A DNA stretch of 64,000 nt from Streptomyces sp. PsTaAH-137 (GTDB taxonomy: Bacteria; Actinomycetota; Actinomycetes; Streptomycetales; Streptomycetaceae). The notes under the pieces are model-generated. The model saw only the letters and a program-made list of their open reading frames with translations. It was not told the origin of the DNA and ran no database searches. The DNA is taken from assembly GCF_003259365.1 (NCBI RefSeq), contig NZ_QLLY01000023.1, forward strand, positions 1 through 64,000. The letters are read 5' to 3'. Position 1 is the stretch's first letter. Every line of letters starts with the position of its first letter. Positions 14,233 to 22,086 of this stretch are shown here, piece by piece. Both the position numbers and the translations under genes were made by a program.

Positions 14233-15570
14233 GTGAAGGACATCCTGGACGCGATTCAGTCGCAGACCGCCACGTCTGCCGACTTCGCCGCTCTGCCGAT
14301 CCCCGACTCGTACCGCGCGATCACCGTGCACAAGGACGAGACGGAGATGTTCGAAGGACTCACCACGCGCGAGAAGGACCCGCGCAAGTCGATCCACCTG
14401 GACGAGGTCCCGGTGCCCGAACTCGGTCCGGGCGAGGCGCTCGTCGCCGTGATGGCCTCCTCCGTGAACTACAACTCGGTGTGGACCTCGATCTTCGAGC
14501 CGCTCTCCACCTTCGGGTTCCTGGAGCGCTACGGCCGCACGAACGACCTGGCCAAGCGCCACGACCTGCCGTACCACATCATCGGCTCCGACCTCGCGGG
14601 CGTCGTCCTGCGCACCGGCCCGGGCGTCAACGCCTGGCGGCCCGGCGACGAGGTCGTCGCGCACTGCCTCAGCGTCGAGCTGGAGTCGAGCGACGGCCAC
14701 AACGACACGATGCTCGACCCCGAGCAGCGCATCTGGGGCTTCGAGACCAACTTCGGCGGCCTCGCCGAGATCGCGCTCGTCAAGTCCAACCAGCTGATGC
14801 CGAAGCCGGACCACCTGAGCTGGGAGGAGGCCGCCGCGCCCGGTCTGGTCAACTCGACCGCGTACCGCCAGCTGGTCTCCCGCAACGGCGCCGGCATGAA
14901 GCAGGGCGACAACGTCCTGATCTGGGGCGCGAGCGGCGGGCTCGGCAGCTACGCCACGCAGTTCGCCCTGGCCGGCGGCGCCAACCCGATCTGTGTCGTC
15001 TCCAGCGACCAGAAGGCCGACATCTGCCGCTCGATGGGCGCCGAGGCGATCATCGACCGCAGCGCCGAGGGGTACAAGTTCTGGAAGGACGAGCAGACCC
15101 AGGACCCCAAGGAGTGGAAGCGCTTCGGCAAGCGCATCCGCGACCTGACCGGCGGCGAGGACATCGACATCGTCTTCGAGCACCCGGGCCGCGAGACCTT
15201 CGGCGCCTCGGTCTTCGTCACGCGCAAGGGCGGCACCATCACCACCTGCGCCTCCACCTCGGGCTACATGCACGAGTACGACAACCGCTACCTGTGGATG
15301 TCGCTGAAGCGGATCATCGGCTCGCACTTCGCCAACTACCGCGAGGCGTGGGAGGCCAACCGCCTGATCGCCAAGGGCAAGATCCACCCGACCCTGTCGA
15401 AGGTGTACTCGCTGGAGGACACCGGCCAGGCCGCCCACGACGTGCACCGCAACGCCCACCAGGGCAAGGTCGGCGTCCTCGCGCTCGCCCCCGAGGAGGG
15501 CCTGGGCGTGCGCGACCACGAGAAGCGCGCCCAGCACATCGACGCCATCAACCGCTTCCGCAACGTCTGA
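14233..15570 (+). CDS. ccr: Crotonyl-CoA carboxylase/reductase
   Basis: The 445-residue enzyme is a medium-chain dehydrogenase/reductase that reduces crotonyl-CoA with NADPH while fixing CO2 to give ethylmalonyl-CoA. The four residues known to hold CO2 in Kitasatospora CCR occur at the same numbers: Asn81 (VNYNSVW), Phe170 and Glu171 (GFETN), and His365 (IIGSHF). The NADPH loop WGASGGLGSY is at residues 231-240. GTG 14233 has GGAGG 7 bases ahead. It leads the run ccr, ethylmalonyl-CoA mutase, CitE-like lyase, MaoC and acyl-CoA dehydrogenase. The product serves acetate assimilation and can also be an extender unit for polyketides. Confidence 0.97.
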   Translation: MKDILDAIQSQTATSADFAALPIPDSYRAITVHKDETEMFEGLTTREKDPRKSIHLDEVPVPELGPGEALVAVMASSVNYNSVWTSIFEPLSTFGFLERYGRTNDLAKRHDLPYHIIGSDLAGVVLRTGPGVNAWRPGDEVVAHCLSVELESSDGHNDTMLDPEQRIWGFETNFGGLAEIALVKSNQLMPKPDHLSWEEAAAPGLVNSTAYRQLVSRNGAGMKQGDNVLIWGASGGLGSYATQFALAGGANPICVVSSDQKADICRSMGAEAIIDRSAEGYKFWKDEQTQDPKEWKRFGKRIRDLTGGEDIDIVFEHPGRETFGASVFVTRKGGTITTCASTSGYMHEYDNRYLWMSLKRIIGSHFANYREAWEANRLIAKGKIHPTLSKVYSLEDTGQAAHDVHRNAHQGKVGVLALAPEEGLGVRDHEKRAQHIDAINRFRNV

Positions 15571-15592
15571 TCTCACGGAGGTTCACCGGCTC

Positions 15593-17641
15593 ATGACTGA
15601 GCGTCAGAAGGACCGGCCGTGGCTGATGCGCACCTATGCCGGTCACTCCACGGCCGAGGCGTCCAACGAGCTGTACCGCCGCAACCTCGCCAAGGGCCAG
15701 ACGGGTCTGTCGGTCGCGTTCGACCTGCCGACCCAGACCGGGTACGACCCCGACCACATCCTCGCCCGCGGCGAGGTCGGCCGGGTCGGCGTCCCGGTGT
15801 CCCACCTCGGTGACATGCGGCGCCTGTTCCAGGACATCCCCCTGGAGCAGATGAACACCTCGATGACCATCAACGCCACGGCCATGTGGCTTCTGGCGCT
15901 CTACCAGGTCGTCGCCGAGGAGCAGGGCGTGGACATCGCCACGCTCCAGGGCACCACGCAGAACGACATCGTCAAGGAGTACCTGTCGCGGGGGACGCAC
16001 GTCTTCCCGCCGGGTCCCTCCCTGCGCCTGACGACCGACATGATCGCCTACACGGTGTCGAACATCCCCAAGTGGAACCCGATCAACATCTGCTCGTACC
16101 ACCTTCAGGAGGCGGGGGCCACACCGGTCCAGGAGATCGCGTACGCGATGTCCACCGCCATCGCCGTTCTCGATGCCGTACGCGACTCAGGGCAGGTCCC
16201 CGCCGAGAAGTTCGGGGACGTCGTGGCCCGCATCTCCTTCTTCGTGAACGCGGGAGTCCGCTTCATCGAGGAGATGTGCAAGATGCGGGCGTTCGGGCGG
16301 ATCTGGGACAGGATCACGCGCGAGCGCTACGGCATCGAGAACGCGAAGCAGCGCCGCTTCCGTTACGGGGTGCAGGTCAACTCGCTGGGCCTGACCGAGG
16401 CGCAGCCGGAGAACAACGTCCAGCGGATCGTCCTGGAGATGCTGGCCGTGACGCTCTCGAAGGACGCGCGCGCCCGCGCCGTCCAGCTCCCGGCCTGGAA
16501 CGAGGCCCTGGGCCTCCCCCGGCCCTGGGACCAGCAGTGGTCGCTGCGCATCCAGCAGGTCCTGGCGCACGAGAGCGACCTGCTGGAGTACGAGGACATC
16601 TTCGCGGGCTCGCACGTCATCGAGAAGAAGGTCGACGAGCTGGTCGCCGAGTCCTTCGCCGAGATCGACCGGATCCAGGAGATGGGCGGCGCGATGGCCG
16701 CCGTCGAGTCGGGCTATCTGAAGTCCCAGCTGGTCTCCTCGCACGCCGAGCGCAGGGCGCGGATCGAGGCCGGCGAGGAGAAGATCATCGGTGTGAACTG
16801 CTACGAGGGCACCGAGCCGAACCCGCTCACCGCCGACCTGGACACCGCGATCATGACGGTGGACCACGGGGTCGAGGCGGGCGTGATCGCGGCCATCGAG
16901 GAGTGGCGCACCACCCGTCAGGAGTCGACGGACCGCCAGGGCATGGGCGACCCGTTCCACTACCCGACCACGCAGCAGGCCCTGGACCGTCTCAAGGAGG
17001 CCGCCGAGGGTACGGAGAACCTCATGGAGGCCACGCTCGAATGCGCCCGCGCCGGGGTCACGACCGGCGAGTGGGCCGGGGCGCTGCGCGAGGTCTTCGG
17101 CGAGTTCCGGGCGCCCACGGGCGTCTCCTCGGCGCCGGTCGCGGTGACCGCGGAGGAGGGCACCCCGCTCGCCCTGGTCCGCGAGAAGGTCCGCCGCACC
17201 GGGGACGAGCTGGGCGGCAAGCTCCGCCTCCTCGTCGGCAAGCCGGGCCTGGACGGCCACTCCAACGGCGCCGAGCAGATCGCCGTCCGGGCCCGCGACG
17301 CCGGGTTCGAGGTGGTCTACCAGGGCATCCGTCTCACCCCCGACCAGATCGTGTCCGCCGCGCTCGCCGAGGACGTGCACTGCGTCGGCCTGTCGATCCT
17401 CTCCGGGTCGCACGCCGAGCTGGTGCCCGACGTCCTCGACCGGCTGCGCGAGGCGGGCGCCACCGACATCCCCGTGATCGTCGGCGGCATCATTCCGAAC
17501 GCCGACGCCGAGGAGCTGAAGCGGGCGGGTGTCGCCGCCGTCTTCACCCCCAAGGACTTCGGCATCACGGAGATCATCGGCCGTATCGTCGACGAGATCC
17601 GGAAAGCGAACCACCTCGACCCGTTGGAGGTCCCCGCATGA
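15593..17641 (+). CDS. meaA: Ethylmalonyl-CoA mutase (MeaA-type, B12-dependent)
   Basis: The 682-residue protein is a one-chain coenzyme-B12 mutase of the methylmalonyl-CoA mutase family. The catalytic barrel fills most of the sequence (FDLPTQTGYDPDHILARGEVG near the N-terminus; a conserved NSLGLTEAQPENN segment). The C-terminal cobalamin domain has DGHSNG (Asp554, His556, Gly559: the DxHxxG motif), SGSHAELV and VGGIIP. Length, the MeaA-like N-terminus and the position right after ccr favour ethylmalonyl-CoA to methylsuccinyl-CoA over methylmalonyl-CoA mutase. It starts 22 bases after ccr (ACGGAGG ahead of the ATG) and its stop overlaps the next start (ATGA). Confidence 0.93.
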   Translation: MTERQKDRPWLMRTYAGHSTAEASNELYRRNLAKGQTGLSVAFDLPTQTGYDPDHILARGEVGRVGVPVSHLGDMRRLFQDIPLEQMNTSMTINATAMWLLALYQVVAEEQGVDIATLQGTTQNDIVKEYLSRGTHVFPPGPSLRLTTDMIAYTVSNIPKWNPINICSYHLQEAGATPVQEIAYAMSTAIAVLDAVRDSGQVPAEKFGDVVARISFFVNAGVRFIEEMCKMRAFGRIWDRITRERYGIENAKQRRFRYGVQVNSLGLTEAQPENNVQRIVLEMLAVTLSKDARARAVQLPAWNEALGLPRPWDQQWSLRIQQVLAHESDLLEYEDIFAGSHVIEKKVDELVAESFAEIDRIQEMGGAMAAVESGYLKSQLVSSHAERRARIEAGEEKIIGVNCYEGTEPNPLTADLDTAIMTVDHGVEAGVIAAIEEWRTTRQESTDRQGMGDPFHYPTTQQALDRLKEAAEGTENLMEATLECARAGVTTGEWAGALREVFGEFRAPTGVSSAPVAVTAEEGTPLALVREKVRRTGDELGGKLRLLVGKPGLDGHSNGAEQIAVRARDAGFEVVYQGIRLTPDQIVSAALAEDVHCVGLSILSGSHAELVPDVLDRLREAGATDIPVIVGGIIPNADAEELKRAGVAAVFTPKDFGITEIIGRIVDEIRKANHLDPLEVPA

Positions 17642-18603
17642 CCAGCCCCGTCAACCGTCTCCGCCCGCGCCGCTCCTGTCTCGCGGTGCCGGGAAGCAAC
17701 CCCCGCTTCCTGGAGAAGGCCCAGGGTCTGCCGGCCGACCAGGTCTTCCTCGACCTGGAGGACGCCTGCGCCCCGCTCGCCAAGCCGGAGGCGCGGCACA
17801 CCATCGTCAAGTTCCTGAACGAGGGCGACTGGACGGGCAAGACGCGCGTCGTGCGGGTCAACGACTGGACGACCGAGTGGACCTACCGCGACGTCGTGAC
17901 CGTCGTGGAGGGCGCGGGCCCGAACCTCGACTGCATCATGCTGCCGAAGGTCCAGACGGCCGACCAGGTGGTGGCCCTCGACCTGCTGCTCACGCAGATC
18001 GAGAAGACGATGGGCTTCGAGGTCGGCAAGATCGGCATCGAGGCGCAGATCGAGAACGCCCGGGGTCTCAACAACGTCAACGCGATCGCGGAGGCCTCCC
18101 CGCGCGTCGAGACGATCATCTTCGGCCCGGCCGACTTCATGGCGTCCATCAACATGAAGTCCCTGGTCGTCGGCGAGCAGCCGCCCGGCTACGGCGCCGA
18201 CGCCTACCACTACATCCTGATGAAGATCCTGATGGCGGCCCGTGCCAACGACCTCCAGGCGATCGACGGCCCGTACCTCCAGATCCGCAACGTGGACGGC
18301 TACCGCGAGGTCGCCCAGCGCGCCGCGGCCCTCGGTTTCGACGGCAAGTGGGTGCTGCACCCGGGCCAGGTCGAGGCGTCGAACGAGATCTTCTCGCCGT
18401 CCCAGGAGGACTTCGACCACGCCGAGCTGATCCTGGACGCGTACGACTACTACACGTCCGAGGCGGGCGGCAAGAAGGGCTCGGCGATGCTCGGCGACGA
18501 GATGATCGACGAGGCCAGCCGGAAGATGGCGCTGGTCATCTCCGGGAAGGGACGCGCGGCCGGCATGCGGCGCACGTCGAAGTTCGAAGCCCCGGAGGCG
18601 TGA
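17638..18603 (+). CDS. CitE-family malyl-CoA / beta-methylmalyl-CoA lyase
   Basis: The 321-residue protein belongs to the HpcH/HpaI-CitE family of Mg-dependent CoA lyases: it starts with the RSCLAVPGSNPRFLEKA motif, followed by FLDLEDACAP with the acidic metal-binding region, then IEAQIENARGL and FGPADFMASI. In this operon the likely reaction is cleavage of beta-methylmalyl-CoA to glyoxylate and propionyl-CoA, and/or malyl-CoA chemistry, the last steps of the ethylmalonyl-CoA pathway. ATG 17638 overlaps the mutase stop by four bases, so the true gene is much shorter than its open frame. A stand-alone CitE-like thioesterase function cannot be excluded. Confidence 0.88.
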   Translation: MTSPVNRLRPRRSCLAVPGSNPRFLEKAQGLPADQVFLDLEDACAPLAKPEARHTIVKFLNEGDWTGKTRVVRVNDWTTEWTYRDVVTVVEGAGPNLDCIMLPKVQTADQVVALDLLLTQIEKTMGFEVGKIGIEAQIENARGLNNVNAIAEASPRVETIIFGPADFMASINMKSLVVGEQPPGYGADAYHYILMKILMAARANDLQAIDGPYLQIRNVDGYREVAQRAAALGFDGKWVLHPGQVEASNEIFSPSQEDFDHAELILDAYDYYTSEAGGKKGSAMLGDEMIDEASRKMALVISGKGRAAGMRRTSKFEAPEA

Positions 18604-18608
18604 CGACC

Positions 18609-19118
18609 ATGCAATTCGGCCGCACCTACGAAGAGTTCACCGTCGGGGACGTCTACAAGCACTGGCCCGGGAAGACGGTCACGGAGTACGACGACCACCT
18701 CTTCTGCCTGCTGACGATGAACCACCACCCGCTCCACCTGGACAGCAACTACGCCGAGAGCACGACGGACTTCGGCAAGAACGTCGTCGTGGGCAACTAC
18801 ATCTACTCGCTGCTCCTCGGCATGTCCGTGCCGGACGTCTCCGGCAAGGCGATCGCCAACCTGGAGATCGAGTCGCTGAAGCACGTGGCGCCGACCTTCC
18901 ACGGCGACACCATCTACGGCGAGACGACGGTCCTCGACAAGACCCCGTCGCGGTCCAAGAGCGACCGCGGGATCGTCCACGTGGAGACCAAGGGCTACAA
19001 GCAGGACGGCACGCTCGTCTGCGTGTTCCGCCGCAAGGTGATGGTGCCCACCGAGACGTACATCAAGGAGCGCGGCGGCGAGCAGCCCGGCCGCCCGGAA
19101 CTTCGGGAGAGCAAGTAA
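18609..19118 (+). CDS. MaoC-family hydratase, probable mesaconyl-CoA hydratase
   Basis: This 169-residue single hot-dog protein matches MaoC-type enoyl-CoA hydratases. Its active-site segment is MNHHPLHLDSNYAE (residues 37-50), in which the usual D-x-N-P-x-H is N-x-H-P-L-H; His43 and Asp45 are kept. By position it should interconvert mesaconyl-CoA and beta-methylmalyl-CoA. The alphaproteobacterial enzyme is about twice as long (a double hot-dog), so this is the short actinobacterial form. It starts 5 bases after the lyase stop and ends 2 bases before the acyl-CoA dehydrogenase gene, so all are clearly one operon. Confidence 0.85.
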   Translation: MQFGRTYEEFTVGDVYKHWPGKTVTEYDDHLFCLLTMNHHPLHLDSNYAESTTDFGKNVVVGNYIYSLLLGMSVPDVSGKAIANLEIESLKHVAPTFHGDTIYGETTVLDKTPSRSKSDRGIVHVETKGYKQDGTLVCVFRRKVMVPTETYIKERGGEQPGRPELRESK

Positions 19119-19120
19119 CC

Positions 19121-20326
19121 ATGAGCCGACTCGCCCAGACCCACGGCCTCAACGACGTGCAGCAGGAGATCCTCTCCACCGTCCGGGACTTCGTGGACAA
19201 GGAGATCATCCCGGTCGCGACCGAGCTGGAGCACCGCGACGAGTACCCGCAGGAGATCGTCGACGGGCTCAAGGAGCTGGGCCTGTTCGGTCTCATGATC
19301 CCCGAGGAGTACGGGGGTCTGGGCGAATCGCTGCTCACCTACGCGCTCTGCGTGGAGGAGATAGCGCGTGGCTGGATGTCGGTCTCCGGCATCATCAACA
19401 CCCACTTCATCGTCGCCTACATGCTGAAGCAGCACGGGACGCAGGAGCAGAAGGAGCACTTCCTGCCGCGGATGGCGCTCGGCGAGGTGCGTGGCGCGTT
19501 CTCGATGTCCGAGCCGGGCCTCGGTTCCGATGTGTCGGCGATCACGTCGAAGGCGGTCAGGGACGGCGACGAATACGTCCTGAACGGCCAGAAGATGTGG
19601 TTGACGAACGGCGGAACGTCAACGCTTGTGGCGGTTCTCACGCGAAGTGACGAAGGTCATCCCGAGGGCACGGCCCCGCACAAGTCGATGACCACGTTCC
19701 TGGTGGAGAAGGAGCCCGGGTTCGGCGAGGTCCGGCCGGGCCTGACCATCCCCGGGAAGATCGACAAGATGGGTTACAAGGGGGTCGACACCACCGAACT
19801 CATCATGGACGGGCTACGTATTCCAGCCAATCGTGTGCTGGGGGGCACCACGGGCCGAGGGTTTTACCAAATGATGGACGGTGTCGAAGTCGGACGCGTG
19901 AATGTCGCGGCGCGTGGCTGTGGCGTCGCACAGCGTGCGTTCGAGCTGGGTGTCGCTTACGCCCAGCAACGACACACTTTCGGAAAGGCCATCGCTCAGC
20001 ACCAGGCGATCCAGTTCAAGCTGGCCGAGATGGCTACCAAGGTGGAAGCCGCCCATGCGATGATGGTGAATGCAGCACGCAAAAAGGACTCCGGGGAACG
20101 AAACGACCTCGAAGCGGGAATGGCCAAGTACCTGGCCTCCGAATACTGCAAAGAAGTCGTGGAGGACGCGTTCCGCATTCATGGCGGTTACGGGTTCTCG
20201 AAGGAGTACGAGATCGAGCGCCTGTACCGCGAGGCTCCGATGCTGTTGATCGGCGAAGGTACCGCCGAGATCCAGAAAATGATCATTGGACGCCGGTTGC
20301 TCGAGGAGTACAGGTTCCAGGGCTGA
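19121..20326 (+). CDS. Acyl-CoA dehydrogenase, probable methylsuccinyl-CoA dehydrogenase
   Basis: The 401-residue flavoprotein has the complete acyl-CoA dehydrogenase layout: the helical N-terminus, FSMSEPGLGSDVSAI (127-141) and MWLTNGG for FAD, QRHTFGKAI (283-291), and IHGGYGFSKEY near the C-terminus. Glu379 in LLIGEGTAEIQ is the probable catalytic base. Its place at the end of the ccr operon suggests oxidation of (2S)-methylsuccinyl-CoA to mesaconyl-CoA with electrons going to ETF. Known proteobacterial enzymes for this step are longer, so the substrate is inferred from context. From roughly 19550 onward the codons become less strictly G/C-ending than in the upstream genes. Confidence 0.9.
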   Translation: MSRLAQTHGLNDVQQEILSTVRDFVDKEIIPVATELEHRDEYPQEIVDGLKELGLFGLMIPEEYGGLGESLLTYALCVEEIARGWMSVSGIINTHFIVAYMLKQHGTQEQKEHFLPRMALGEVRGAFSMSEPGLGSDVSAITSKAVRDGDEYVLNGQKMWLTNGGTSTLVAVLTRSDEGHPEGTAPHKSMTTFLVEKEPGFGEVRPGLTIPGKIDKMGYKGVDTTELIMDGLRIPANRVLGGTTGRGFYQMMDGVEVGRVNVAARGCGVAQRAFELGVAYAQQRHTFGKAIAQHQAIQFKLAEMATKVEAAHAMMVNAARKKDSGERNDLEAGMAKYLASEYCKEVVEDAFRIHGGYGFSKEYEIERLYREAPMLLIGEGTAEIQKMIIGRRLLEEYRFQG

Positions 20327-20349
20327 GTCCGTCCGAAGTGTCCTCATTG

Positions 20350-20382
20350 GGGGTGTTTTCTTCGCGAAGAAGATCACACCCC
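20350..20382. other. Imperfect palindrome between acyl-CoA dehydrogenase and psd
   Basis: The perfect palindrome TTCTTCGCGAAGAA (20358-20371) is flanked by GGGGTGT and ACACCCC, which can extend the stem with small bulges. It lies just after the last ethylmalonyl-CoA pathway gene and about 140 bases before psd. It may be a terminator or an operator for psd; nothing else was seen in 20327-20521. Confidence 0.4.
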
Positions 20383-20521
20383 GTAGGCACTCTTCGGCCG
20401 AGCCTCACCGCCTGATGTCGCTTCCTGGCTTGCCCAGTTGTGGCTCGCAACCGATACCATCCCGGGAAAAGCCGCCGTCCCCCCGTAACCAGCGCGGCCT
20501 CATCCGCTACGAAGGTCATCC

Positions 20522-21178
20522 ATGCCCCACAGCCAAACCTCTGCATCCCGCGACGGCGTCCTCGGTGGTCGCCTTGCGCGCGGAGCATCGCCGTGGCTCC
20601 TTCCGACCGTCGCCACGGCCGCACTGAGCCTGGCGCGCTCGCGTCGCTCGAAGAAAGCCGCAGCACTCGCCGTCCCGACCACCGCTCTGGCGGCCGGCAT
20701 GCTGTGGTTCTTCCGCGACCCCGAGCGCGAGATCGCCCCCGGCCGGGTCATCTCCCCGGCCGACGGCGTGGTGCAGAGCATCATGCCGTGGAAGGACGGT
20801 CGCACCCGCGTCGCGATCTTCATGAGCCCGCTGAACGTGCACGTGAACCGCGCTCCCCTCGCGGGCACGGTGACGTCGGTCGAGCACATCCCCGGTGGCT
20901 TCGTTCCCGCCTTCAACAAGGAGAGCGAGAACAACGAGCGGGTGGTGTGGCACTTCGACACCGAGCTCGGTGACATCGAGATGATCCAGATCGCCGGTGC
21001 CGTCGCCCGCCGTATCGTGCCGTACATCCCTCAGGGCACGAAGGTCGAGCAGGGCGAGCGCATCGGGCTGATCCGCTTCGGGTCGCGCGTCGACATCTAC
21101 CTTCCCGAAGGGGTCGAGGTCGACGTCGAGGTCGGCCAGAAGACGACAGCGGGGGTGACTCGCATTGACCGTGACTGA
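20522..21178 (+). CDS. psd: Phosphatidylserine decarboxylase proenzyme
   Basis: The 218-residue protein is the short, self-cleaving pyruvoyl form of phosphatidylserine decarboxylase. A hydrophobic segment near residues 44-63 anchors it to the membrane; FFRDPEREI and SPADGVV follow; and RFGSRVD holds the processing site, where Gly187-Ser188 is cleaved and Ser188 becomes the pyruvoyl group. It converts phosphatidylserine into phosphatidylethanolamine. The next gene, pssA, overlaps its end by 14 bases, so both steps of phosphatidylethanolamine synthesis are made together. Confidence 0.95.
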   Translation: MPHSQTSASRDGVLGGRLARGASPWLLPTVATAALSLARSRRSKKAAALAVPTTALAAGMLWFFRDPEREIAPGRVISPADGVVQSIMPWKDGRTRVAIFMSPLNVHVNRAPLAGTVTSVEHIPGGFVPAFNKESENNERVVWHFDTELGDIEMIQIAGAVARRIVPYIPQGTKVEQGERIGLIRFGSRVDIYLPEGVEVDVEVGQKTTAGVTRIDRD

Positions 21179-22019
21179 TTCCGAGGCCCAGACCTGGGCG
21201 GGTGACGCCGGCGACGGCGGTGACGATGCGGAGGAGATGCCGCTCTCACTGCGTCTGTCGATAGCGGACACCCTGACGCTCGGCAACGCCACGTGCGGCT
21301 TCATGGCGGTCTACTTCACGACGACCGGCATCCTGATCCCGCACATCCAGGGCAGCAACGACTCCGGCATGGCGCGGCACTCCGCCGCGACGGCCGTGAT
21401 CCTGATGCTGGCCGCCGCGATCTTCGACCTGTTCGACGGTCTGGTGGCCCGCAAGCTGCGTTCGTCGCCGATGGGCGCGGAGCTGGACAACCTCTCCGAC
21501 CTCATCAGCTTCGGCCTGGCGCCCGCCTACTTCGTGCTCGTCTACGGCATGGTCGCCGACGACGCGCACCAGAGAGTGGCGGCGGTGGGGGCCATCGTGG
21601 TCCTCCTGGCGGTCGTCCTGCGCCTCGCGCGCTTCTCGTGCGTGACGGTGAAGGACGGCACGTTCCAGGGCATGCCGTCGCCGTTCGGCGCGCTGACGGT
21701 CGTCTCGATCGTCCTGCTGGAGCTGCCCTTCGTGGCGACGCTCCTCGCGATCATCGGCACGGCGTGGCTGATGGTGAGCCGGGTCGAGTACCCGAAGCCG
21801 CGCGGCCGCCTCGCCGTCGCGATGCTGTCGTGGATCGTGCTGAGCATGGCGCTGCTCGCGGCGTGGGCGTTCGACGCCCCCGGCGGCCAGCTCCTGCTCC
21901 AGACCGGCTGTGCGCTGCAACTGGTGCTCGGCGCGGTCATCCCGCTGTTCGCCACGGCCCGCCGGGTGAACAACTTCCGCGACAACCGTCGCGAGGCTCG
22001 GGCGGCACAGCTGCCGTAG
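21165..22019 (+). CDS. pssA: CDP-diacylglycerol--serine O-phosphatidyltransferase
   Basis: This 284-residue membrane enzyme makes phosphatidylserine from CDP-diacylglycerol and serine. The CDP-alcohol phosphotransferase motif is plain: Asp88, Asp91-Gly92, Ala95-Arg96, Gly104, Asp108 and Asp112 (segment DLFDGLVAR, then MGAELDNLSD). About seven or eight hydrophobic segments follow or surround it. The start is TTG 21165 or, two codons later, GTG 21171; either overlaps psd. It ends just before a strong bidirectional hairpin. Confidence 0.94.
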   Translation: MTVTDSEAQTWAGDAGDGGDDAEEMPLSLRLSIADTLTLGNATCGFMAVYFTTTGILIPHIQGSNDSGMARHSAATAVILMLAAAIFDLFDGLVARKLRSSPMGAELDNLSDLISFGLAPAYFVLVYGMVADDAHQRVAAVGAIVVLLAVVLRLARFSCVTVKDGTFQGMPSPFGALTVVSIVLLELPFVATLLAIIGTAWLMVSRVEYPKPRGRLAVAMLSWIVLSMALLAAWAFDAPGGQLLLQTGCALQLVLGAVIPLFATARRVNNFRDNRREARAAQLP

Positions 22020-22032
22020 TCCCGTACGACGT

Positions 22033-22070
22033 GAGAAGGGCCCCGAACCGGTCGGTTCGGGGCCCTTCTC
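22033..22070. terminator. Bidirectional terminator between pssA and the Liv operon
   Basis: A perfect 17-bp stem (22033-22049 with 22054-22070) and a 4-base loop separate pssA from the convergent transporter operon. It probably terminates transcription from both sides. Confidence 0.85.
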
Positions 22071-22086
22071 GTGTGCGGGGCCGGGA

